64,000 bases of DNA from Lanius collurio (Eukaryota > Chordata > Aves > Passeriformes > Laniidae), in assembly GCA_020086605.1 (NCBI GenBank), contig JACBWW010000017.1:12909719-12973718 (forward strand), given 5' to 3'. Position 1 is the first letter of the stretch; each line of letters starts with the position of its first letter. This document shows, in pieces, positions 14,901 to 52,900 of the stretch. The notes beneath the pieces were generated by a model, which made no database searches, was not told the DNA's origin, and saw nothing but the letters and a program-made list of their open reading frames with translations. A program made the translations under genes and the position numbers.

Positions 14901-15576
14901 GAAGTACAGCACCAAGTTTGTGCAGAACAGGTTGCTGAGGCTCAGGACACGTAGTTACAGCAAGTGCAGAAGGAAGATGGGGGTGGGAAGCGGTAGCAGG
15001 TCATGCTGCATGCATGGCTGACATGTCTTATATCTGGGTTTTGTTTGTATAGAGTAATTGTAATCTATTCTGCTGACATTTAGGTAGGTACAGCACTGAT
15101 GCTCTGTAATCAGGGCTCTACTTGCCTGAAATAAAGTGTTAGTAAGAGACCCAACCCTATATTTAGCCACAAACTGAAAAAGCAAAAAGGGGAAACAATG
15201 TCAAAATCACCGAAAATTGTTGCCAATAATAAGCTGCTTGGTCTTCCTTGTCTCCTTGCTTTAGAGAAATTGGCATGTTAAGGAAGCCTGTGGATTGTGA
15301 TCTTATATTCCTTCTTATCTGAGTGAGTTTAGGGACAAATTAAAAAGTTACTAGCTTGCAGCTCTGTGTGGCATAGGGCATTTGTTTGTATGATGTGAAA
15401 GTTCTTAGAAGCATTGCATGAAATGGCCTAAAAAGCTGTCATTAAAAGTGGTGATGTAATCTTAGGATTTTTTTTTTGGTCTTACGTATTTGAATGTTAG
15501 ATTTTTTTAAGATCAAGGAAATGTCTTTGAAGTGGCTTTTTGCTCTTCGTTAAACTTATGTAGTGGTTTGAGTTTT

Positions 15577-15603
15577 GGGGTTTTTTTGGGGGAGGGAGGG
15601 GGG
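15577..15603 (+). other. Canonical G-quadruplex motif in ABI1 intron
   Basis: Four G runs of 4, 5, 3 and 6 bases are separated by loops of 7, 1 and 1 bases, which fits the G3+N1-7 consensus; a further run of five G lies at 15615-15619. The motif is on the ABI1-sense strand, so it could form in both the DNA and the nascent transcript. It is surrounded by T-rich low-complexity sequence to about 15690. Confidence 0.7.
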
Positions 15604-18600
15604 AGTTTCCTGAGTGGGGGTTTTTTGGTGGTGTATGTTTGTTTATTTGTTTTGGGATGGGCTTTTTTTTGTTTGTTTTATTCTTTAACTTGTTGCTTTC
15701 TACCCTGAATCTTAGTCTCTCTTTTGGGGGAGTTTTACCTGATAGCCACCATTTTCACAGTCGAGAGCTAGGAAGCTGTTCTCTCTCCTAGCATTTGCTC
15801 TTCCCGAAAGCCCAGCTGCTCTTTCCAGGTTGCTGGAAAGATAGCTATGGGGCACCACACAGTGCTTCTCCTGTCCCCTCTGTCAGGTGAGTGTGTGCTG
15901 TTACAGCTTCATTCCTGAGAAACTGGGGAGGAGCAGAGTAGGAAACCAGAAGTGGAGTTTTCCTGCACAGCAGTTCTGTAATATCAGTTAATTTAACACA
16001 AATCTAAAGGGTATTTACTTGGTGTAAGTTTGGAGTGTTAGTGTAATGAGTTGTCCTGTCCTTCAGGACAGCCTGAAGTTGATGGTGCCTGGTTAGTGGG
16101 GTTGATTTGATTGAGGTTATTCTTTTTCTTTTTATTCTCTGCTCTTTCACAGCTGTGTATGCATTTAGTGAGAAAAGTGGTAGCTGTGCAAGTATCTGGC
16201 TCATAAATTTGAGTTGCCATGGTACAGGAGTAAAAAGATTGTAGAGCTTTGAATTGTTTCTCTTTTTCTTTTTTTTTGTTTTAATACCCCCATGTGTGTG
16301 AGCTTTAATAAAATGTTTAGATACACTAATATTAGCTTGGCCAGAGATATTTCAGTCTCTATTTATTGTAAATTGTTTGTTCTGGGCTAGCACACACTAG
16401 CACATGGGTAGAGTGATATCTGCAGCACAGGACAATAAAAGAACAACTATTTGCTGTATCATTGCTGTGCTTTGCTTGGCCTTGAGGCTGCTTCTAAGGA
16501 AGCAAACAGTTAAATTTTAACTCTACATCCTGTCGTTCAACTGATTGGGGTTGTTTTGTTTTTTTTTTTTAATATGGTTTGAAGAAGATAGATAGTGGAG
16601 ACAGCTAATAATTAACAGTTTCTTCAACCTCCAAGCTTCTGGATTAGCTGGCATAGTCCCTGGCATTCAGTTGTAACGGCAAAGGGGGTTTGTTTGACAA
16701 ATTCATTTAAATTTTCTTCCCAAAGGAAGCACATTATGCTTTTGGAAGGACTGTCTTTTCCCTCTTCCCCAAAACACTATAAAGCTGGGCTTTGTCTCAC
16801 TGGATTATGTTGTCTAGAAGTGAAAATCCCTGCCCTATTCCCCAAATTTTAAATTATGTTATGTATTTGTTTCAGCACAGGCCAAAGATACCTGAAGCTG
16901 GTCTGACTGCTTGCAAGTGCTTGTTAACCTGTGGTAACCCATGCCAGTTAGCCATACTTTGCTCCTCTCCACCTTTGATATCTAAAAGTAGGTTTTGTGC
17001 ATGAAATCACAAACCAACTACTGTTTAGCTGTCTTGTTATCGTATCAGAACAAACACTCATGGCTACAGACCTCGAGTGTGACCAGAGCTTTGAGAATGG
17101 TCTGTTTTGGCTGTTACCTGGTATATGTGGCTTGTCTTTCATGGAAATTGATTGTTGACTGGCTGGAAAGCTTTGCTGTCCTACTAAAAATTGCTTGTGT
17201 ATTGAGTTTTTCATCCTTTGAAAGTGAAAAGCATTACCTATGACTAAACAATAAACTTCCAGACAAACATCAAGCAAATATAAATGAAAATAGAAGAATA
17301 ACCAATTGTTGTTTGTTCCATTTTGCATAATGTTCACATAATAATAAGTAGATCTAAAAAACTCCAGTTATTTCTTGAAAAAGTAAGATGCTGTCTAATA
17401 GCTCTGATGGTCAGCCTGTAGCTGTGGGCAAAGCATATGCTGTGAGCCTTTGCTTTGCAGAGGGGTAACCCTGCCTTGCTTTTCCAGTGCTCCAGATGTG
17501 GTAGGGACTGAAGTCTCATTTGCTTTGAACAGCAAATTAGTCTCTTGCACAGACATGCCTGAATGCCTTTCAGGATTTACATATGTGCTCTGTTGCTGGC
17601 CCCGCACTATGGTACAGGTGCTCTTCTTTTGGCTTTCTTTGCCTCACTGAAATTCATGCAAAGACTTTACAAATCACTGCTCAATACTTAATTTTGGATA
17701 AGCTGTCTGATAAAATTAATATATGTTTTTTTCCTGTTCTAAGAGGTTTTTCATTAAGAACAATTTGTTGGCAAAATTACTTATATCAGTTTCCAAAGCA
17801 TGTATAGTACGGTATCTGTTCCTGGAATTTCTTATCCTCTGTTCCAGTAATTTACGGAATTTTCATTGTCCATTGCAGAAAGGAAAAGTCAGTTTCATGG
17901 ACTACCTGCTAGAAAAAGATGCATCCTTTTGTATTCTGAAGGGCTTTGTTTTATCTTTTTTCTTTTGCTATCAGTGTTAAGAGAACCCTTAGCATCTAAG
18001 ACACATCTTTGTCCATCCACTGAACAAAAATGAATTTATTAGTAACAACAGATTTGGTTTGTGATGATGAACTAGAAGCATAGATTTATTTCAAGGGACA
18101 TAACTGTATTTTAAAAATTCCTATTTTGAAACGTTGTATGTTTTTTAAATTGATGTTCTCGGCTTCCTAAACTGCGATGTTATTTAGGGGACTTAAATGT
18201 TGCTTCTTTTTCTCTCCTATGCAGTGCTCATGTATTACAAAATATGAAGTGTTACTTATTATTAAAGAGTTTTGTAAGATAGTTTAAGTCCTGCTGTTAT
18301 AATTGAACAGAAAGGTTCAGGTTGTGCAGAAAAGTTGGAAGAGATGAACGTGTAGCAGAGCACTCATGTAATTCTTTCAGCAAGATCAAGAAAACAACAA
18401 AAAGGCAGAACTAATATGTGTTTTTTAGTCTCTAAAAGGAAAAGAAAAAAAAATAGCTGCATTTGATAAAATTAGGCTAGTTTCATTCTTTAGTCTTCAT
18501 TCTATGATCTGTGAAATGGGCTGTAAGAGAAAATGTGGATGCAGTGGGTGATATCTGGTACTGATGTAAATACTTGATGTATATAGGATTGTCTCATTTG

Positions 18601-20254
18601 GAAAGGCATTTTTTAAATTTCTGACTTGGGGATTTTTCAGAGTGTGAGGATTTAGAACAATAAAGCTTGTTCCAGAGTTTTGTTGGGATAGTTAATGAAT
18701 TTATTCCGAATAAGCTAATGCAGACGTAAACATTTAATGTCTTGTATTGTACTGGGAAATTACAACTCTTATTTCTATTAAGATTCTATGTGCTTCCAAA
18801 GTAAAAGAACCTTTTGCAATGTTACAAGTAGTTTATTATTTAGCTTTGAAAAAAGCTTGCTTGGTATCACTGCTTTTAGGTGCTTCTCTACCCGTATTCC
18901 TGCTTGTAGTCTGCAATGCCATCTATCAAAACTGTTAAGGAAGGGTTTATGTCTTTTTGTAGTCAGGAGAATTTAAGTTTATTTGAGCATGTGCACCAAT
19001 TAATGAAAAAAAAGCAGTTCAGCTGAAGACATTTCACAGTGAATGCTGAATGCTGGCTTTCCTAGAAATGTTAATTTCCTGGATACTAATCTTGCTTCTT
19101 TCATCTTGCCTCATGTAGAAGTAGAACTATCAACTAATTTTGTGCTTCATTTTTGACTTCGCTTCACTAAACAAAACCTTGCACATCACAACATTCATTT
19201 TAGATTAAGCCATTTCTAGAGATGTACCTAAATGAGGCAGGATTTAGGATGACAAGGATTTTTCTTTCTTCCTGAACCTTCAATGGTTTTTTTCTGTGAC
19301 AGCCTTTCTAGGAGGAATTGATGCTTATAGACTAAGATTTATTTTCCTCAGTGGATAAAGTGGTGGCTTGTTAGGTTTTGCTCAAAGGGGTGGTTGTTTT
19401 TGTCAGATACCATCTCCTTCAATGACATCCTGAGGTTCTAGTAGGTACTTAAACTAGTGCATTCAATCTCTGAATCTTGAGATAGGCTTCCTAGAAATGG
19501 GACTTCCTATGGCATCCAGTGCTTGATTTGCACTTGTTCTCCTTCAGCTAGGGTTTAAGCAGTGGTTACATTGCATGTAGAAGAGTGTGTCTGTTATGTA
19601 AAGCTTAGTTTGATTTTTCACAGACTGCTGGACTGATCTTTGTCTCTTCTTTTTTTAGTTTTTTTTTTTTAAATAAAATGCAGCGTATTTTATGTTCCTT
19701 TACTTGCATCTTCAAAGCTTTGTTTTATTCTTTCAGTAAAGCTGCTATAAACAATATGACTGAAACTATCCCCAGTGCTGAAATTAGTCCCTCCCAGTGC
19801 AGACTCTCACTCTGATATGCACTGATGGCTTTGCTGAAAGAAATTACCGCACAGACTTCCCAAGCTTAGTCCCCCTCTGGGGCTCTGGGCAAATTGTTTA
19901 GCTTGTCTGTCGTGGTTTCCCAGCTGTGGAGTTGAAGTAATTTATTACCAGTGTCAGTCATAAGAATGCTGAGGGTTAATCTGCAAGGACTGTATCTGCA
20001 TAGTGTCTTTGGAGTGTCGAAGCAGTAACGTATAATTGTAATTTTATTATTAATATTGGTTATTTCATTAAGATGTAATTTTCTAACAAGGTTCGTGTAG
20101 ATTAAACTAATTTCATCAATAAACTGGCATCCTTCCAGCAGCATTAACTCAGTTCAGACTCTTTGTCTAGCCATGAAGCCTAAACATGTAGCTAGCTTTG
20201 TAAAGAAAATAGCAAATGCCTAAAGAAACCCATACTTTCTTGTTTTTAATCTAG

Positions 20255-47823
<27,569 letters not shown>

Positions 47824-48673
47824 AATCCTTTGCTTTTCAAAGTTTGGTCTTGTATTCAAGTCATACCATGATTATTTACAAGGGGTAACTAAAAGCTAAC
47901 AGAATTGTCTTAATATACTTTCAAAAAATTGTGCCCATTTCTTCAGGCCATACTGTTTTAATGGTATGATTGAATGTCCATCTCTGAGTCTCTGGGGACA
48001 GTATGTCTTACCTGATGGCAATTTGTAAAACAAGCAACTGTCTATAACTGGTTATACTTATTTACTTATGCATTGTTAATTTTATGACCAGCCTAAATAT
48101 TATGGGGAAGTAGGGTATAATATTTAATGAACCATGATCAGATTGTGCCATTACATTTTTCAGTACAGCATGGTAACTAACACTACGTTAGACTAACATA
48201 TTAAAACCTGGATGAGAAGTTTAATGTTAGTGCTGGTCATATTACTTTTTGTTTAGACTCTTTGCTCATTCTTGAACTATATTTGTTTAAAGCATGCATA
48301 CAAACTTTATGTATTGAAATATACTTTTTTAAAAATCCAAGATGCTTCCAATTGTTGTAATCTTTACCTGGAGTATTCTCACTAAAGTCTATTACAATGA
48401 GTTGTTTGGGTCTAAGGTGTCCATGTGATTCAAAAAATGGGTGGTCTTATGTATGTGTAATTTGTACCCAAGTTTTTTTAATGAGTAAATTTACATTATG
48501 ACTTTTTCCATTCATAAATATATAAGTGAACCAAAGGTCTTGTCCATTACTTTGTTGGTTGGCTTGGCAAAGAAGTTTGGAATGCTAACGTAGCAAAATC
48601 ATGGCTGTGTTATCCCAGACAATGTACTAAAAAGAAAATGTTTGTAACATAACTTTATCACTGACAGAGGGCA

Positions 48674-48679
48674 AATAAA
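48674..48679 (+). terminator. ABI1: Candidate proximal ABI1 polyadenylation signal
   Basis: Canonical AATAAA on the ABI1-sense strand, 851 bases after the stop codon. It is the first canonical hexamer I see in the UTR. Cleavage would be expected 10-30 bases downstream. Confidence 0.45.
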
Positions 48680-49439
48680 TTAGATCTGAAACCTAATTAC
48701 ACATTTATACATACTCTTAAAAGTTCTTTTCTGCCAACATTTAATTTTAGTGAGGGTTCCTGATTGAATCGAGTTACCTGCATGCAGTAAGTCGGACACC
48801 ATCTGTACCTGACAGTTCTGTGTAGGAACTCTCTCTGTGTGGCTCTGCAAGGTGTCCCACGGAGCAGAGGCAGCAGGCTGCCCTCCAGATAGCAGCCAGG
48901 GGAACACATGTGACAGGAACTTGGCCATTGTGTTACAGGATCACAGGCACAGATAGCCAGAGAGGCTGTGCTCCCCTGCTCGATTGATTCTGTGGCTGAA
49001 ATAACCTGAGAAGGAATGTGGTAGTACTGGGTAATTACTGTGAAAGGAATGTGCCTGGGACTTCAAAGCAGGCTTCTGGGAAGGTACTGCATTTTTCTGT
49101 GAGTGATGGAAAGTGATGGAGCTGCAGGTTTGACAGGCTGGTGAATCATTCATTTTTAGTGTGAGTTAGAAATACTGAGCCTTACATTTTCTGAATGAAA
49201 GCAGTCATTTGATAGCAGTCTCAAATTCAGCATCATGTTAAGTGCTAGCAAGTAGCCACCAATAGCATGAATTGGAACTCACTGATGTATATAACCAGTT
49301 AAAATCTACATGTAGTCTTTTACAGTAAACCAGTATCTCTTTATACAATTCCAGATGCTTTTGTTTTTAAACAGCCAGGGAAGCATTCAAACCATCTCTC
49401 TTAACAGGAGTTTATCAGCTCCTGTACATGCATGCTCTG

Positions 49440-49504
49440 TTTATTAGTGTAAACAAGTGAAATTTGGAACAGCTTCAGTTTTCATACACTGATTTGTATT
49501 TATT
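49440..49504 (-). terminator. PDSS1: Candidate PDSS1 polyadenylation signals
   Basis: TTTATT on the plus strand at 49499-49504 and 49440-49445 reads AATAAA on the PDSS1-sense strand, about 300 and 360 bases after the PDSS1 stop. Either would give a 3' UTR of plausible length and would overlap the long ABI1 form. Confidence 0.45.
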
Positions 49505-49649
49505 CTCATTGTGGCCTTTGTGCATCAACATGTAAACATCTTCCCCATCCCCCACAATCAATAGCCCCCCGCTAAAACAATTGTACAGCACAGTTTGATT
49601 TGCTCTGAATTGCATTGCTTCCTGCAGTAAAACACTTTAAACTTTTGTT

Positions 49650-49711
49650 AAAAAAAAAAAAAAAGAAAATAGAACTTCAAAAAAAAAAAGGGAGTTTTTT
49701 TTTTAAAAAAA
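49650..49711. repeat. A/T homopolymer cluster between the two genes
   Basis: Runs of 15 A (49650-49664), 11 A (49679-49689), 10 T (49695-49704) and 7 A (49705-49711) lie within about 60 bases, between the presumed ABI1 end and the PDSS1 stop. No coding sequence or target-site duplication is evident, so it is not clearly a retroposed tail. Confidence 0.75.
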
Positions 49712-49807
49712 TAATTTTTGGTAGCTTGTGTTGGAAGCAAAAAACATTTGAAATAAATTTAGGCACAGTCTGGTAAGTAGCTGCCAGAATGAGGGAAAGG
49801 ACTTCTC

Positions 49808-49948
49808 TCACTTGTCTCGCATGAGAACCATTTCTGTCAGGTGCACGAGGGCCTCTCTCTCGGGGGACGGCCGCAGCTTGCGGATCTCGCGCGTCGCGGC
49901 GTGGCAGTAGCGCTGGGCGAGGTAGGTCGTTTGCTGCACCCCGTCACT
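49808..49948 (-). CDS. PDSS1: PDSS1 last exon (C-terminus), CpG-dense
   Basis: A 141-nt exon, phase 0, encoding [15 protein letters not shown], then [17 protein letters not shown] and [14 protein letters not shown] before TGA. It matches the mammalian C-terminus with scattered changes. By hand count, 15 CpG dinucleotides fall within about 95 bases (49852-49946), far above the surrounding introns. Several differences from human as I remember it introduce Arg or Ala through CG-containing codons. Acceptor on the minus strand is ttccatcag. Confidence 0.95.
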   Translation of the reverse strand, partial: SDGVQQTTYLAQRYCHAATREIRKLRPSPEREALVHLTEMVLMRDK

Positions 49949-52900
49949 CTGATGGAAGGAGACAGAGAAAGGAAACAGAGAACTGAGCAGCCTCCTCCTG
50001 CCTTTGCCTCTTCCAGTCACAGGGGGAAGGTTTAAGGTCAGCCAGTACCCCAGCACATTATATTCTGAAGGGAAAAGGAAGAGGACTCATTCTGTAATCA
50101 GGGAGGCCCACCTACCTTCCCCAAACTGTCAAGGTACTAAAACTCATCCTTGTTAAATGTGACTTACAAAACAGCACTAGTATTAATAACAAACTAGAAA
50201 TTAATGGTTTATCCCTTCTCCTCCTGCCCTAAATAGAGATGCACAAAATCCTTATGCTATGCTGAAAAATAGGTATTAATTTTGCACAGATCATTACTCA
50301 GTCTTTTTAGACTGGAGTCAATTAAAACTGGTATGGGGTGTGCACTGCAGTTACAAGACTGACTGATAATTATGTGCCTCTTATACCAGCTTTTGGATAC
50401 AGCTACACCCCAGCTGAAGGAACAGAGTTCATGCATGAGCTTTTTACTTATTATTATGTGGATTTTATATCATTGTAGGGGGGAAAAAAAAAATAAAAGC
50501 TCTTCAGTACCTAGCATAGCTTAAACACTATGCAAGTAGGAGAGCAGAGGAGTTCTAACTTGGCATTGTACTTTGCATGCTATTCAGCAGGTATTTGACA
50601 TCTTTTACTTCAGGGACAATGTATTTCAGACTGAGCAGCAGCAACAGCAGCAATATTTGGTATCAGTCTTACCTGCAACACATACTTCCGTGCACGTTCA
50701 ACATCTCCTGGCTTACTGAATCTCCTCATTATCATAGCATTCATTTCTGGAAACTAAGCACAAAAGGGGGAGAAGGGTTTGTACTTGCTTTTGAGTTGTT
50801 TTCTATGTAGCTGCCTGCCATGCTAAGGTCAGAACAACACCCAAGGACAGCCCTCTTCCCCAGTCACTGTTGTTGCTACAGGTCTAGCTTTAGGTTCATA
50901 CTTGTAGTTTGCACAGGACTATAGTGTAGCAGAGCCTAAGCATTTAAAACTTCAACCATCTGGTTCTGCTGGCTGTAGCCAGAAATGAGCAAAAGCAGAA
51001 GTCAGTGCCTCCCATTTTTTCATGTTAAGCAGATGCTCCAGTGTGGCAATTTCTGATGTGGCTACCAGCTGTAGTATATAACTACATCAGAAATTCTTCT
51101 ATCACATGTGATGGTTAGTGTTGGCATTCCTAGAAGAAGCACCTCTTCCCCACACATACAAAAGAACCCAAGATGTTTGTTGTTGCAATATTGCACAGTT
51201 CAACTTCTAAAACCCCCTCATGGTAACTTTGGCTGTTATATCTTCTTAGGTTTTCTATTGTGCTGGTATTTTATATACACATTTTATTTTAATAAGAGAA
51301 AAAATGACAACTATAAGGTATTTTGTTTTCAGTCATGTAGCATTTGCAGTTAGCACTGCATGCTCAATTCCCTACAAATCAAGTAGGTAACTCAAGTCAG
51401 TTGTCTTGAGAAATTCACATCACTTATTTAAATATGCAGCCTCCTTCTTCAGACAGCCTAAAACCAGAAAAAGCTAGTGCTTAACAAAGTAAGGCCAAAA
51501 CTCAAGGCTACTACTCCACAGAAGAATTCTTTTTAAGGGAAAGAGCTGTTTGTTTATCATGCCTGAAAGGATTAGAGTCAGAGATCATGTTATTGCCATA
51601 CACTTCTAAACAATGATCTGCTTTCCTTGCGCACCTTTGGTACTGAAACTGCAGCTTTACAACCTTGTTCACCTACCAACATGTAGCACCCCTCAGTGCT
51701 GTGACATTTTCCTATTACTCATACATAGTCCTGGAGATACACTCAGAAGTTCAGTGGTGACTCATACTTTCTCTAAACGAAGAAAGTCACAGCTTTTTCC
51801 TACCTTCCTTTGCAGGTAATGACAGTTTAATTGCAGTGTCATACAATCCGTTTCCACATTATTCATATTTACAATTACATAGGATGCATATGGGATCACT
51901 TTTTATATTTAAGCACTAAAGGACATGAAAATCCCCAAACTTGTAAGGCAGAGCTGTTATTAGCAACTCTGCATATTTAGTGGGCAGCACATCAGCATTT
52001 CACAGAACACTTATAATAAAAATAAACCCTCATTCTTCAGCTGCGCTAGCTTAAGAGTAGCTTTAGAATTAGCATACACTAGTAAATTTCCCTAAAAAAT
52101 AAATGGGGTGGGTTTGGTTTTTTTTTTAACTGAGTGACCTAACTTTAAATACTGAATAAATAGGTTTCATATCAAGCTAAACATTTTTTTCTCTTTTATA
52201 TTCTAACACACAAAGATGTACTTCAGAGGGAGGGGAGAAGATAGGAAGAAAAGGCAACTGTCATTGCAGATCCAGAACACATTAGAAACTAATGTTTGTC
52301 AGGAAGACAACTTGAGGAGTACCAGCTACATGAAAAGATAGCAGTAAAACTAATCTGAAAAGACTTTATAATTAATAATTGTATTTTGGACTGTCTTCAA
52401 GTCCAAAATGTAATTATTTTGGATATGAATAATGAAATTTATTCAGATAAAAATATATGAAATATATTTTAGTAGCAGCACAAGTAAGTATCTGTTGAAG
52501 TTCCACATTTCTTAGCACTTGTGCTTTGTTTATGTATCAGTTAAGTCTGTAGTGCTGTTCTTCCCATTTCTTGAAAACAGCAGGAAATTTTCAGCAAAGA
52601 AGCCTTCTGGTTAATGCAGAAAACTTTGTAAGATGGTCAAGTTATCTTTCAATGCACAAGTGTAAACTTCCCATCTATCAAAGATATAAATAAGGAAAAG
52701 CATTTAAAAGTGACCTACAAAGAACAAGATTTTAAAATAGGACTGACAGATTTTCTTTTCTTGTATTTCTATATTATGAACTAATTTATCTTGTAAAGCT
52801 AATTAAAAGATAGATGAAGTTCAAAGTCAGAGACAGACAACCCAAACAAATTAATAAAGAATAGTTTTAATTTAAAAACTGGAATAATCAACACCTACAA

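Larger units (their letters stand above)
1..20254 (+). other. ABI1: ABI1 intron 2 (partial), about 20 kb
   Basis: No coding exon was recognised here on either strand; the preceding ABI1 exon (ending just before the codon for Thr96) should lie further left. The content is AT-rich intronic DNA with two CR1 fragments (about 2950-3835 and 14425-14900), T-rich low-complexity tracts (for example 9628-9655 and 15460-15690), a G-quadruplex motif at 15577-15603 and an ambiguous base at 11064. Open frames of 60-137 codons occur but show no family resemblance and are at the level expected by chance. It ends in a T-rich stretch and the acceptor AG at 20253-20254. Confidence 0.85.
47824..49650 (+). other. 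ABI1: ABI1 3' untranslated region (probable extent)
   Basis: AT-rich sequence after the ABI1 stop. An AATAAA at 48674-48679 could end a short form about 0.85 kb after the stop. An AGTAAA at 49626-49631, just before an A run, could end a long form of about 1.8 kb, similar to the long mammalian ABI1 3' UTR as I recall it. The exact end cannot be read from sequence. A less AT-rich segment (48770-48930) lies between. Confidence 0.6.

Noticed and set aside
1..20254. Search for ABI1 coding exon 2 in the left intron
   Set aside because: The expected sequence (ALEETKAYTTQS to NHISQ) was not found by eye; it is presumed outside the window, though a translated search would be decisive.
49650..49689. 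A runs as the tail of a processed pseudogene
   Set aside because: No coding or UTR-like sequence of another gene precedes them and no target duplication is visible.
49949..50056. Upstream extension of the last PDSS1 exon to a Met at 50056
   Set aside because: The sequence before SDGVQQ is intronic, with a good acceptor at the SDG boundary and a phase match to the preceding exon ending YVLQ.
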